DNA of 64,000 nucleotides from positions 62,001 through 126,000 of the forward strand of contig NZ_JACFAK010000003.1 of the NCBI RefSeq assembly GCF_014118685.1, written 5' to 3'. The stretch's first letter is position 1. Every line of letters begins with the position of its first letter. The stretch comes from Flaviflexus huanghaiensis. GTDB lineage: Bacteria; Actinomycetota; Actinomycetes; Actinomycetales; Actinomycetaceae. The notes under the pieces were generated by a model. The model did not search any database. It had not been told where the DNA came from and saw only the letters and a list, made by a program, of their open reading frames with translations. Below are positions 55,337-64,000 of this stretch, one piece after another. Position numbers and translations under genes: made by a program.

Positions 55337-57322
55337 ATGAGTTCAACCACACCGCAGCAGATTTACTCCTCTCTCGACGACTTCGTCTCGACCCCTCGGG
55401 TCACCGGAATGGAGACACGGCACGGCCGCTCCATCGCATCCGTCGCGACAATTTCCGACAAGCTTGATTCTTACTCGACGCGCCTCGTTGAGGTTGGGCA
55501 GGAGCCGGTCCCGCTGACGCGGGCGAAGAAGGGCGAATCGCTCGCCGCCATTGGCGAGCGCGGCGAAATCTACTTCACCTCGAAACGTGACGATGATCGG
55601 TCTGAGGACGAGGGCACTGAGGCGCTCTGGATGTTGCCGCCTCACGGTGAGGCTCGTGTTGTGTTGCGCCGTCCCGGCGGCGTCGACGGCGTCATCGCGG
55701 CCGGCGGCCGGCTGTTCATTGTTGCCTCGTCGCTCGAAACCGCGACGAATGAAGACGAGCATGCGGAGGTGAGCAAGAAGCGCAAGGAGCGCGGGGTGAG
55801 CGCGATCCTCCATGAGAGCTTCCCTGTCCGCTACTGGGACCACGACCACGGCCCCGCGTACTCCCGGCTTTACGAGGCCACGCTTCCGTCCCTCGATGGT
55901 GATGACGATATCGAGCTGACGCCGGTCGAGGTTCCCGCCGGCAGGTTGGAGAGCGTCGAGGTGTCGGACGATGGTTCGGCTCTTCTCGTGACGATGGAGG
56001 AGACGACCGACGGCACCGTCCAGTGGCGGTCCGTCTATCTCATCCGAGATGGCAAGACGATCCCGTTTGCTCTTGCTCCTGCGATCTCGGGTGAGGAGGG
56101 CGACAGGCTCGCAAGCTATCGTGCCGGTGCTTTCTCGCCCTCCGGCGACCGCGCCATCATCCACGTCTCGACCGCCAATCGGGATGGTCATCCGTTGCGG
56201 AACACGATCGAGATCGCCGATGTCGCAACCGCGCAACGGCATCCGCTCAGCACCTCGTTTGACGATTGGCCGTCCGAGGCTGTGTGGCTCGATCAATCGA
56301 CCCTTATCATGACCGCCGACCGGCGCGGTCGTGCCTCCCTGTACCGGGTTGATGTCGGGAGCGGCGAGCACACCCTCCTGACGGAGGACGATGACGCCTA
56401 CCACGACATCGGCGTGTGCGATGGCGTGATCTTCTGTCTCCAGTCCGCCATCGACCAGCCGTCGACCCCCGTCACTGTCGATCCCGTCAGCGGCGACGTG
56501 ACGGCGCTACCACGTCTGACCCCGGAGATCGCAAAGGTCGGGCGGCTGACCGAGGTGACGGCCACCGGCGAGGATGGCACGCAGGTGCGGGCGTGGCTCG
56601 CACTTCCGGAGTCGGATGAGCCTGCCCCGCTCGCCGTGTTCGTCCACGGTGGCCCGTGGGGGTCGTGGAACGACTGGACGTGGCGCTGGAACCCGGGTCC
56701 GTTTGTCGCTCGGGGCTATGCTGTCCTTCTTCCCGATCCGGCGATTTCGACTGGCTACGGCCAGGCCATGATCGACCGCGGCAATGATGAACTCGGTGGA
56801 GTGCCCTGCACCGACATTCTCGCTTTGGTTGATGCGGCCGAGGCTCGCGACGATATCAGCGGTGAGAAGACGGCATTGCTCGGCGGATCATACGGCGGCT
56901 ACATGGCGAACTGGATGGCCGGCCATACTGGAGACCGGTTCTCCTGCATCGTCACCCACGCCTCGCTGTGGAACGTCGACATGATGGGGAGGACAACCGA
57001 CAACGGCGAATGGCACGAATGGATGTCACCCACCCAGGCCGGGACATACTCGCCGCACGCTTTTGCGGAGCAGATCGAGGTTCCCATGCTCGTCATCCAC
57101 GGCGACAAGGATTACCGCGTGCCCGTGTCGCAGAGCCACGCCCTGTGGCACTCCCTCCTGCGATACTCGAAGGCAGACGGCCACAGGTTCCTCTACTACC
57201 CGGATGAGAATCACTGGATCCTTAAGCCGTCGAACTCGGCGGTTTGGTATGAGACCGTCCTCGCCTTCCTCGACACCCACGTGCGCGGAGCGGACTGGAA
57301 GCGCCCGGAGCTGCTCGGCTAA
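55337..57322 (+). CDS. S9 family prolyl oligopeptidase / acylaminoacyl-peptidase-like
   Basis: 661-residue cytoplasmic serine peptidase. The N-terminal half (about 1-400) is a beta-propeller of WD-like blades (GDRAIIHVSTANRDGHPLR). The C-terminal alpha/beta hydrolase has Ser518 in GGSYGGYM, Asp592 in HGDKDYRVP and His626 in DENHWIL, a complete triad. It probably trims short peptides; no link to the glycan genes is apparent. No signal peptide. Leaderless-type start. Confidence 0.92.
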   Translation: MSSTTPQQIYSSLDDFVSTPRVTGMETRHGRSIASVATISDKLDSYSTRLVEVGQEPVPLTRAKKGESLAAIGERGEIYFTSKRDDDRSEDEGTEALWMLPPHGEARVVLRRPGGVDGVIAAGGRLFIVASSLETATNEDEHAEVSKKRKERGVSAILHESFPVRYWDHDHGPAYSRLYEATLPSLDGDDDIELTPVEVPAGRLESVEVSDDGSALLVTMEETTDGTVQWRSVYLIRDGKTIPFALAPAISGEEGDRLASYRAGAFSPSGDRAIIHVSTANRDGHPLRNTIEIADVATAQRHPLSTSFDDWPSEAVWLDQSTLIMTADRRGRASLYRVDVGSGEHTLLTEDDDAYHDIGVCDGVIFCLQSAIDQPSTPVTVDPVSGDVTALPRLTPEIAKVGRLTEVTATGEDGTQVRAWLALPESDEPAPLAVFVHGGPWGSWNDWTWRWNPGPFVARGYAVLLPDPAISTGYGQAMIDRGNDELGGVPCTDILALVDAAEARDDISGEKTALLGGSYGGYMANWMAGHTGDRFSCIVTHASLWNVDMMGRTTDNGEWHEWMSPTQAGTYSPHAFAEQIEVPMLVIHGDKDYRVPVSQSHALWHSLLRYSKADGHRFLYYPDENHWILKPSNSAVWYETVLAFLDTHVRGADWKRPELLG

Positions 57323-57331
57323 AACCTCCTG

Positions 57332-57337
57332 GTACTC
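57332..57337 (+). promoter_or_regulatory. Candidate -10 before a DUF2142 gene
   Basis: TACTCT in the 40-bp gap after the peptidase. Start expected near 57344, followed by GGGGAGG before ATG 57363. Confidence 0.35.
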
Positions 57338-57362
57338 TTTCGTCGTCGAGGGGAGGTCACGG

Positions 57363-58994
57363 ATGGAGCGCAGACTGTTTGTCAGTGCCAGTGCACTGCT
57401 GACAGCGATCTATCTCATCTTCCTCATCACCTGGGCATACGCGACGCCAACCTTCCGCACCCCCGACGCTCCCGCACACTACAACTCGGTCATGCGGCTC
57501 GTCGGTGGGGGCGGATGGCCGGCGCCGGGGGAAGCGACCCTCGACCCGACCGTCCTCACGATCGCAGTCGAGGGTGGGCTTGTCCCGCCGGGTGCGCCTG
57601 ACCTCAGCATCGCCCACTTCTACCGGCTCGAGGGCGGCATCATCGAGGGAAACGGCTCGACCTTCGCGAGCGTCGATCCGCTCCATGAGGTCGAACGGTC
57701 GGTTCCTCAGTTCGGTGGGGGCGGGTCAGTGGGCGTCGACCAAATGACCCAGCATCCGCCCCTCTATTACGGACTTGCCGCCGGTTATCTCACCCTTCTC
57801 GGCGCGGACAGCTGGCAGTGGGATGGTCAGCTACTCGCTCTGCGCATCCTGTCCGCGCTCATGGTCATGTGGGTCGTCCCGTCGGCGATCGCGACGGCCC
57901 GCACGCTTGGTCTGGGGCGGCGGGTGTCGCTCGCCGCGGGAGCCGCAGTCTTTGCGGTTCCACAGCTGGCTCACACCGGTTCGGCTGTCACCAATGATTC
58001 CCTCTTTATCCTCTCGGGAGCGCTTCTCACGATGGCGTGCGCGAAGGTGCTGACACGCACCCCGGCCGCGCGCGACGTTCTCCTTGTCGGTGCCCTTCTC
58101 GGGCTTGGCCTGTGGACGAAAGCAACCTTCATTCCCTTCGGACTCGTCGTCGGGTTCTCCTTTCTCTTCTCACATGGTGCGATGCCACGGACCCGCAAAG
58201 CCGTCTATGCCGGCGCGGCGGGTATTGTAGGCCTCCTTATCGGCGGCTACTGGTGGGTGCGGAACCTCGTCCTCTACGGAACGATCCAGCCAGCGGGTTA
58301 CCCGAACGAGGCAACCGACTGGGCAGGTGAGGATCCTGACCCTGTCGACTTCCTCACGACCGCCCTCGAAAACCTCGTCGGATCCTTCTGGGGCAGGTTC
58401 GGCTGGCTTGAACTGCCGATGCCACCAGCCCTAGTCGCGGGTCTCACCGTCATCGCGGCAATCATGGCGATCGCCGGGCTCAGAGCGGCGAAGGGGCGGC
58501 GCCCCGCTCTGATTGTCCTCACTCTGTTCGTACCTGTGACAATCCTCGTCCTTCTCATCCAGGCATGGATGAACTACCTTCACACGGGGAATGTGGCGGG
58601 CATGCAGGGGCGCTACCTGTTCCCGGCTGTGTCCGCCCTCGCTGTCCTCGTCGCCTTCGGGATCGTGTGGCTACTCCGATTTGGGCCGTGGGCCGCCCGC
58701 TCCGGCGGCGCTCTCCTGTCCGTTGTTGCGCCAGCCGTCGGGTTCTACGGACTGTGGCTCATGCTGGGATCCTCCTATCCCGGTGAGTCGTTACTCGGTT
58801 TCTCCTGGGTCCGGTGGGATTCGTGGTCAATCGCGACAGGGTCGACCCTCAAGATCTGGTTCGGACTGTCCGTGCTTGGAAGTGCAGCGGTCGCAATCGG
58901 CGGTATCCTCGTCGCCGTCTTCGATTTCGGCTCGTCGGACAGGGCCAAGAGCGGGCTTGGGATGCAGGGCTCTGGTCGGAACGAGTTGACGTGA
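57363..58994 (+). CDS. DUF2142 family membrane protein
   Basis: 543 residues with about 11-12 membrane helices. The first loop holds PTFRTPDAPAHYNSV (Asp-Ala-Pro-Ala-His, a DEPxH-like GT-C motif) and MTQHPPLYYGLAAGYL. NYLHTGNVAGMQGRYLFPAVSAL near the end is characteristic of DUF2142. Strong GGGGAGG before the ATG. Probably a polyprenyl-linked sugar transferase or glycan-modifying membrane enzyme; function not established. Confidence 0.8.
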   Translation: MERRLFVSASALLTAIYLIFLITWAYATPTFRTPDAPAHYNSVMRLVGGGGWPAPGEATLDPTVLTIAVEGGLVPPGAPDLSIAHFYRLEGGIIEGNGSTFASVDPLHEVERSVPQFGGGGSVGVDQMTQHPPLYYGLAAGYLTLLGADSWQWDGQLLALRILSALMVMWVVPSAIATARTLGLGRRVSLAAGAAVFAVPQLAHTGSAVTNDSLFILSGALLTMACAKVLTRTPAARDVLLVGALLGLGLWTKATFIPFGLVVGFSFLFSHGAMPRTRKAVYAGAAGIVGLLIGGYWWVRNLVLYGTIQPAGYPNEATDWAGEDPDPVDFLTTALENLVGSFWGRFGWLELPMPPALVAGLTVIAAIMAIAGLRAAKGRRPALIVLTLFVPVTILVLLIQAWMNYLHTGNVAGMQGRYLFPAVSALAVLVAFGIVWLLRFGPWAARSGGALLSVVAPAVGFYGLWLMLGSSYPGESLLGFSWVRWDSWSIATGSTLKIWFGLSVLGSAAVAIGGILVAVFDFGSSDRAKSGLGMQGSGRNELT

Positions 58995-59152
58995 CCGGGA
59001 CAGAGGCTCGTGGCGGCGGAGTGTGCGCTGGCCAACGTGACCAGCGACGCGGAGCGGCTAGCGCGACACGGGGGTACCCTGAAGGTTGGCACGGCCGCTG
59101 TTCACGCGCTGACAAACCGAGGCGCCCGGTGCCGATCCGTTGGAGCGGTACC

Positions 59153-59158
59153 TAGAAT
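59153..59158 (+). promoter_or_regulatory. Candidate -10 for the 59-64 kb glycosyltransferase operon
   Basis: TAGAAT, start expected near 59165, 26 nt before ATG 59191 with AGGAAG between. I see nothing else in the 196-bp gap from 58995 to 59190. Confidence 0.4.
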
Positions 59159-59190
59159 CCGAACAGCATGCGGCCCGGATAGGAAGATTG

Positions 59191-60264
59191 ATGAAAGTAT
59201 TTGTGCAGGTCCCATGCCTGAACGAGGAGGCGACCCTGCCTCTAGTTCTCGAGACCATCCCCCGCGAAATCCCGGGTGTTGATGAGGTCGAGATCCTTAT
59301 CATCGATGACGGGTCGACCGACCGAACGGTCGAGGTGGCCAAGGAACACGGGGTCAAGCACTTCGTCCTCCACTCGCGCAATATGGGCCTGGCCCGATCC
59401 TTCCGGGACGGTGTTGACTACGCGCTCTCGCATGGCGCCGACATTGTCGTCAACACCGACGGTGACAACCAGTATCCGCAGGAGCGGATCGGTGACCTTG
59501 TCACCCCCATTGTCGAAGGACGCGCCGACATCGTCATCGCGGACCGACAGACGTCGAAGATTGCCCACTTCTCGCGGTTTAAGAAGCTCATGCAGAACGT
59601 GGGATCTAGGGTCGTCAACGCCGCGGCTGAGACGAAACTGCCCGACGCGGCGTCAGGGTTCCGCGCCTACTCGAAGGCCGCGCTGTACCGGCTCAACATC
59701 GTTACCCAGTTCTCGTACTGCATGGAGACGATTATCCAGGCCGGCAACAAGCGTCTGCGGATTGAGTCAATTCCTGTAACGACCAACCCGAAGACCCGTG
59801 AGTCACGTCTGTTCAAGAACATCTGGCAACACATGTTCAAGTCGGGGCTTGCCATCACCCGGTCGTTCCTCATGTTCAAGCCCTACGTCATTCTTGGCTG
59901 GCTTGGCGGGATCATGATGCTCGCTGGCCTCATACCGTTTATCCGCTTCTTCATCTTCTGGCTCCAGGGCGAGGGCGCTGGCAACATCCAGTCCCTCATC
60001 TTCGGTTCGGCGATGCTCGTCGGCGGACTACTCAGCCTAGCTCTTCTTGTCATCGCCGATCTCTTACGAACGAACCGGGTGCTTATCGAAGATCAGCTCG
60101 AACGGATCAAGGAAATTCAGTTCGGGCTCGATCCGATGACAGATGACCCACAGGCCCGCACACCCGACGGGCTCATGGAACAGCAGCGCGCCCTCGAGGC
60201 GCGCCGGGACATCCCGCAAGTCGCGCCTATGGCCGACAAGCGGCAGACCGAAGGACATTCGTGA
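59191..60264 (+). CDS. GT2 polyprenol-phosphate glycosyltransferase with C-terminal membrane helices
   Basis: 357 residues from ATG 59191. GT-A domain: VPCLNEEATLPLVLETI, ILIIDDGSTDRTVEVA, VVNTDGDNQYPQERI (DGD), LPDAASGFRAYSKAA. Two membrane helices follow (about 230-255 and 270-297), then a charged cytoplasmic tail. This is the GtrB/DPM-like layout that makes polyprenol-phospho-sugar donors for GT-C enzymes such as the nearby DUF2142 proteins. Four-base overlap with the next gene. Confidence 0.87.
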   Translation: MKVFVQVPCLNEEATLPLVLETIPREIPGVDEVEILIIDDGSTDRTVEVAKEHGVKHFVLHSRNMGLARSFRDGVDYALSHGADIVVNTDGDNQYPQERIGDLVTPIVEGRADIVIADRQTSKIAHFSRFKKLMQNVGSRVVNAAAETKLPDAASGFRAYSKAALYRLNIVTQFSYCMETIIQAGNKRLRIESIPVTTNPKTRESRLFKNIWQHMFKSGLAITRSFLMFKPYVILGWLGGIMMLAGLIPFIRFFIFWLQGEGAGNIQSLIFGSAMLVGGLLSLALLVIADLLRTNRVLIEDQLERIKEIQFGLDPMTDDPQARTPDGLMEQQRALEARRDIPQVAPMADKRQTEGHS

Positions 60265-61427
60265 CGAAGCGCAGGCAGCGGGTGCTGCTGCTTGCGTCGA
60301 CATTCCCGGCGAAGCCGGGGGATGGTACGCCGGAGTTCGTCAGTGACCTTGCTGTCGAGCTGGCGAAGACAATGCACGTGAGAGTCCTCGTGCCAGCCGT
60401 GCCGGGGGCTCCTCTCCGCTCCGTGCACCGCGGGGTTGAAATTCACCGGTTCCGATTCTTCCCCCGCAAGTGGGAAGACCTTGCCGAGGGTGCAATCCTC
60501 GAGAACATCCGCGGCAAGAGGCTGCGGGCACTTCAAATCGTCCCGTTCTTTGTCTCCGAGATCGTCTGCATCGCCCGCGCGATCCGGTCTTTCCGCCCCG
60601 ATGTCATCCACGCCTTTTGGATCATCCCGCAGGGACTATCCGCCTATGTCGCGAACCGGAAGATCCCCGTCCTCCTCACAACGCTCGGCGGCGACCTCTA
60701 CGCCCTTATCGACACTCCGATCCGTGCAGTCGTGAAGAGAATCGTCGGCCGGGCAGAGCACACGACGGTCATGAATGAGCAAATGAAGGCACAGCTCGAG
60801 CAGCTTGGGGTGTCGAACGTCAGCGTCGAACCCATGGGTGCCGACCTCAAGGGCATCATGCCCCACACGGTGCGTGACATTGACACCGCTCGACTCCTCT
60901 TCGTTGGCCGGCTTGTCGAGAAGAAGGGTCTCGCCCATCTCATCTCCGCGCTCGCGTACGTCGACTCCGACTGGCACCTCACCGTCATTGGCGACGGCCC
61001 ACTCGAGGCCGGACTCAAGGCACAGGCGGCAGGCCTCCCGATCGACTTTGTCGGAGCCAGGTCCAAGCACGAACTGCGGGAGCACTACGCGGATGCGGAC
61101 ATGATCGTTCTGCCCTCCGTCCGCGCCGTCTCAGGTGATCAGGACGGCCTGCCCGTCGTTCTCCTTGAGGCACTCGCCTCCGGGCTCCCCGCGATTGCCT
61201 CGGACCTGCCCGGTATCAATACCGTCATCGACGACGGCGAGACGGGCCTGCTCGTCGAGCCAGGGGACGAACGGGACCTCGCGCACGCGATCACACGCCT
61301 GTGCCACGACAGGAGCCTGCGGGAGAAACTGTCCGCGGCAGGCGAGGAACGGGCCGCGCACCACAGTGTCGAAGCGGTCGGCAAACGCTACGCTGCTCTC
61401 CTTCAGTCGATTGCGAGCCGGTCATGA
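60261..61427 (+). CDS. GT4-family glycosyltransferase
   Basis: 388-residue GT-B enzyme. LLLASTFPAKPGDGTPEFVSDLA opens the acceptor half, DVIHAFWIIPQG and TTLGGDLYALIDT are conserved. The donor half shows RLLFVGRLVEKKGLAHLISAL, VIGDGPLEAGL, and DGLPVVLLEALASGLPAIASDLPG with the full EX7E-type site. GTG start overlapping the previous gene; ATGA overlap with the next. Confidence 0.87.
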   Translation: MTKRRQRVLLLASTFPAKPGDGTPEFVSDLAVELAKTMHVRVLVPAVPGAPLRSVHRGVEIHRFRFFPRKWEDLAEGAILENIRGKRLRALQIVPFFVSEIVCIARAIRSFRPDVIHAFWIIPQGLSAYVANRKIPVLLTTLGGDLYALIDTPIRAVVKRIVGRAEHTTVMNEQMKAQLEQLGVSNVSVEPMGADLKGIMPHTVRDIDTARLLFVGRLVEKKGLAHLISALAYVDSDWHLTVIGDGPLEAGLKAQAAGLPIDFVGARSKHELREHYADADMIVLPSVRAVSGDQDGLPVVLLEALASGLPAIASDLPGINTVIDDGETGLLVEPGDERDLAHAITRLCHDRSLREKLSAAGEERAAHHSVEAVGKRYAALLQSIASRS

Positions 61428-62275
61428 GAGTGGGAGTCATTGGCGCACGCGGATTCATCGGGTCAAACCTGACGACTGCACTCGAACAGTCAGGGCACGA
61501 GCCGGTGGCCTTCACGCAGGATCGGCCTATCACGAGCCCCGAGGGCCGTGCGGCGGGTTACGGGATGGACGGCGCAGTGTGGGTGGCCTCGACGAGCACC
61601 CCGGCGATTGTCGGTCAGAATCCGGAGACCGCAGAGGCCGAGCTCACCCTGTTCCGCGATTCACTGCATGCCATGGCGGATCTTGAGATCGGGCGCTTCG
61701 TCCTCGTATCCTCCGGCGGCACGGTCTACGGCAGGGCCCCCGCCCCGTCGTCCGAAGACGATGAGCTCGCGCCTGCGAACTCTTACGGCCGACTGAAGGC
61801 AACCATGGAGCGGGTGGCGCGCGAGCACCGGCCGGACACGACCATCCTGCGACTGTCCAACGTCTACGGTCCCGGCCAGCTCGCCAAGGGCGGCCAGGGA
61901 GTCCTCGGTCACTGGCTCGATGCGGTGGCGAACGGACGCCCGCCCGTCATTTTCGGCGAGCCGACGATCGCACGGGACTACGTCTTTATCCGCGACTGCG
62001 CGGACGCCATCATCGCCGCACTCGAGAGGGATGCCGCCATCGGCGAAACGATCAACATCGGCTCGGGCGAGCCGACCACGCTGAGCGAACTCCTCAGCAT
62101 CGTCCAGGACGTGACGGGCCTCGCGGTTGACCCTCGTGTCGAGCCGGGACGCCCGTTCGATAACTCGTCGACCTGGCTCCGCATCGAGCGCGCGGACACC
62201 ATTCTCGACTGGCGGCCCACGACACCTCTTGTTGAGGGAGTCAAGGCGATGTGGGACTGGAAGGTCGGGCGATGA
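61424..62275 (+). CDS. NAD-dependent epimerase/dehydratase (extended SDR)
   Basis: 283 residues from ATG 61424. GVIGARGFIGSNL binds NAD(P). VSSGGTVYGRAP and SYGRLKATME supply the Ser/Tyr/Lys set (YxxxK). LRLSNVYGPGQ and ARDYVFIRDCADAI resemble UDP-glucose 4-epimerase-like and WbpP-like enzymes. It is shorter than GalE (about 340) and lacks its SSSAT form. A nucleotide-sugar 4-epimerase or reductase is likely; substrate not determinable. Confidence 0.78.
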   Translation: MRVGVIGARGFIGSNLTTALEQSGHEPVAFTQDRPITSPEGRAAGYGMDGAVWVASTSTPAIVGQNPETAEAELTLFRDSLHAMADLEIGRFVLVSSGGTVYGRAPAPSSEDDELAPANSYGRLKATMERVAREHRPDTTILRLSNVYGPGQLAKGGQGVLGHWLDAVANGRPPVIFGEPTIARDYVFIRDCADAIIAALERDAAIGETINIGSGEPTTLSELLSIVQDVTGLAVDPRVEPGRPFDNSSTWLRIERADTILDWRPTTPLVEGVKAMWDWKVGR

Positions 62276-63354
62276 GGATCCTCGGTTTCGGAACCTACAA
62301 CATCGCCGCACACCCCCGTGTCGGAATTCTGCTCGAGGGTCTGCGCGACCGTGGTCACACGGTCGTCGAGCTCAACGAGCCGTTGCGCGTGAGCACGGAG
62401 GGCCGAGTCGCCGCGCTGTCCTCACCGACGGCCGCCCTCGCGTTCTTTGGCAGGCTCGCGAAGAACTGGGGCCGCCTTATTGCTGGGACGAGACGCTACC
62501 GCGGTGGCAGTGCACCCGATGCAATCCTCGTCGGCTACCTCGGCCATTTCGACGTCCTACTCGCCAGGGCGCTCTACCCAAGGACGACAATCATCCTCGA
62601 CCATCTCATCTACGCCGCTGACACGGCCGCCGATCGGGGAGCGACGGGCACGGTCCTGCGACGCATCCTCGCTGGTCTCGACAGGCTGGCTCTCGGAACG
62701 GCCGACATCGTCATCTACGATACGAATGCGCACGCGAACCTCGCACCGGACGCTCTCGCACACAAGGGTGTCGTCGTTCCCGTTGGCGCACCCGATGCGT
62801 GGTTCGAGGCGCGGCAGGACGATCCGGACACCGGGGTTGTCTTCTACGGTCTCTACACTCCGCTTCAGGGCACCACGACGATCGCACGCGCTCTGCGGCT
62901 CCTTGCCGACAGTGGTGACCTACCGAAGGCAACGATGATCGGAACGGGCCAAGATTATGAGGAGGTGCGCGAGATCGCGGGCGATGCGGACATCACGTGG
63001 GTCGATTGGGCCGAATCCCAAGCGCTCCCCGCCATCGTCGCTTCCCATTCGATTGGGCTTGGTATTTTCGGGACAACGGATAAGGCCCAACGTGTTGTCC
63101 CCAACAAGGTGTATCAGTCGATGGCGGCGGGATGTGCGACGATCACGTCCGGCACCGAGCCGCAGCGCGCCATGTTGGGAGACGCTGCAACGTATGTGCC
63201 ACCCGGTGACCCGGCCGCTCTCGCCGACGCAATCCGTACCCTCGTGCGGGATCGTGCTCACAGGCAGGAGATGCGGGACCGAGCGTTCGATCTCGCCTCA
63301 CGCGCCTTCACCCACCGCGCCGTCATCGCTCCCCTTGAGGAGCGGCTGACGTGA
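62272..63354 (+). CDS. GT4-like glycosyltransferase
   Basis: 360 residues from ATG 62272, overlapping the previous stop. ILGFGTYNIAAHPRVGILLEGLRDRGH is the acceptor half start. IVYDTNAH-type residues near 150, VVFYGLYTPLQGTTTIARALRLL and VVPNKVYQSMAAGCATITSGTEPQ form the donor half. It resembles the enzyme at 18844 in the donor loop (PNKxYxxxA). GTGA overlap with the next gene. Confidence 0.76.
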   Translation: MRILGFGTYNIAAHPRVGILLEGLRDRGHTVVELNEPLRVSTEGRVAALSSPTAALAFFGRLAKNWGRLIAGTRRYRGGSAPDAILVGYLGHFDVLLARALYPRTTIILDHLIYAADTAADRGATGTVLRRILAGLDRLALGTADIVIYDTNAHANLAPDALAHKGVVVPVGAPDAWFEARQDDPDTGVVFYGLYTPLQGTTTIARALRLLADSGDLPKATMIGTGQDYEEVREIAGDADITWVDWAESQALPAIVASHSIGLGIFGTTDKAQRVVPNKVYQSMAAGCATITSGTEPQRAMLGDAATYVPPGDPAALADAIRTLVRDRAHRQEMRDRAFDLASRAFTHRAVIAPLEERLT

Positions 63355-64000
63355 GAACGATTTTCGCGGCGCTCCGCTCGTCCGCCTTCCGATCGTTCTT
63401 CATGATCGCGGCCGCCGCGGCCGCCATCTGGGCCGTCGCGGGGAACTGGGACGAGGTGTCGGACGCGTTGGGGCGGCTGTCGTGGTGGGTCGTTCTCGCC
63501 GCGCTCGTCGTGTCTTTTGTGTTCGTCTGGGTGACGATGCTGGCGTGGCGCACGATCCTCAACGACGCTGGGGGAACGGTGAAGGCCGTGCCTGCACGGC
63601 GGATTTTCTTCGTCTCCCAGGTAGCGAAGTACCTCCCCGGCGGAGTTTGGAACTTCGTTGCGGCAGCGGAGATGGGGGCGGACTACAACATCTCCCGCCG
63701 CCGCTCCGTCACCGTTCTCCTCATGTCGATGCTTGTCTCCGTTCTCACAGGTCTCGGCCTCGCATCGATCGCGTTCTTGTTCGGACCCTCAGATCTCATC
63801 GACACGTACTGGTGGGTCCTTCTCGTGATCCCCGTGCTTCTCGTCATTCTCTACCCGCCCGTCCTCAACGTCTTCGTGAACAGAGGACTCACCCTTCTCA
63901 AACGGGACGGCATCGAAAAGCCGTTCTCGGGAAGAGCGATCGCTGTCGCTGCGGCGCTTGGGGCCGCGAGCTGGATGCTGGCCGGTCTTCAGGTGTGGAT
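63351..64000 (+). CDS. Flippase-like/LPG-synthase-type membrane protein, 3' end outside window
   Basis: Partial gene, 216 residues visible from GTG 63351. Helices at about 14-30, 46-66, 118-144 and 153-175. SQVAKYLPGGVWNFV (about 90-104) is the hallmark of the AglD/lysylphosphatidylglycerol-synthase transmembrane family (UPF0104), often found next to glycosyltransferases and thought to handle polyprenol-linked sugars or lipids. The gene runs off the end of the window, so its C-terminus and any soluble domain are unseen. Confidence 0.78.
   Translation, partial: MRTIFAALRSSAFRSFFMIAAAAAAIWAVAGNWDEVSDALGRLSWWVVLAALVVSFVFVWVTMLAWRTILNDAGGTVKAVPARRIFFVSQVAKYLPGGVWNFVAAAEMGADYNISRRRSVTVLLMSMLVSVLTGLGLASIAFLFGPSDLIDTYWWVLLVIPVLLVILYPPVLNVFVNRGLTLLKRDGIEKPFSGRAIAVAAALGAASWMLAGLQVW

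Noticed and set aside
55343-56404. 353-codon minus-strand frame
   Set aside because: Lies entirely antisense to the S9 peptidase, whose catalytic triad and propeller are intact.
57063-57362. Upstream extension of the DUF2142 gene
   Set aside because: Overlaps the end of the peptidase in another frame and gives Arg/Ser-rich sequence; ATG 57363 has a strong Shine-Dalgarno and starts at the first helix.

Overview
The window is 64 kb of a high-GC actinobacterial chromosome. Supporting signs are purK-purE, two LCP-type cell-wall ligases, a decaprenyl-GlcNAc-type rhamnosyltransferase, GTG/TTG starts in tightly overlapping operons, and many transcripts that appear leaderless (TANNNT exactly 6 nt before the start codon). 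The family is not fixed by the sequence; an Actinomycetaceae-like or related lineage is a guess. No tRNA, rRNA, insertion sequence or phage gene was recognised.

Layout. 1-1.65 kb: purK-purE. 1.6-7.2 kb: two LCP ligases, a GT2 rhamnosyltransferase, rmlB and UDP-glucose dehydrogenase. 7.4-27.6 kb: a large surface-glycan locus with two DUF6541 membrane proteins, a TupA-like ATP-grasp protein, a GT2/DUF2304 pair, a wbpD-wbpE-wbpB operon, several glycosyltransferases, a PglK-like ABC flippase, a UDP-GlcNAc 2-epimerase, a WbpA-type dehydrogenase and galE. 27.9-29.8 kb: a secreted PGRP-type amidase with C-terminal repeats. 30.0-37.8 kb: a TagG/TagH (Wzm/Wzt) ABC exporter with a glycan-recognition tail, then further glycosyltransferases including an 833-residue double enzyme. 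37.8-52.3 kb: a type I-E CRISPR-Cas locus with 80 identical 28-bp repeats plus decayed ones, 80 spacers, and cas3-cse1-cse2-cas7-cas5-cas6e-cas1-cas2. 52.5-64 kb: three DUF2142 membrane proteins, an S9 peptidase, a GT2, GT4 enzymes, an SDR epimerase and a truncated flippase-like membrane protein.

How it works together. The glycan genes encode all five enzyme types that convert UDP-GlcNAc to UDP-ManNAc(3NAc)A (WbpA, WbpB, WbpE, WbpD, WbpI), plus UDP-GlcA, UDP-Gal and a step toward dTDP-rhamnose. Two export routes are present, a PglK-like flippase and a TagGH pair with a Wzt-like tail. LCP proteins would attach the finished polymer to peptidoglycan.

The CRISPR locus is the most informative part. 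The crRNA strand is the minus strand and the leader lies next to cas2. Several sets of spacers are homologous: read in one frame, they encode the same peptide with mostly synonymous differences. The array therefore repeatedly sampled the same conserved genes from a family of related phages. Two further spacers overlap by 19 nt on opposite strands. Spacer-edge bases are strongly biased, and relic repeats lie at the far end of the array and upstream of cas3.
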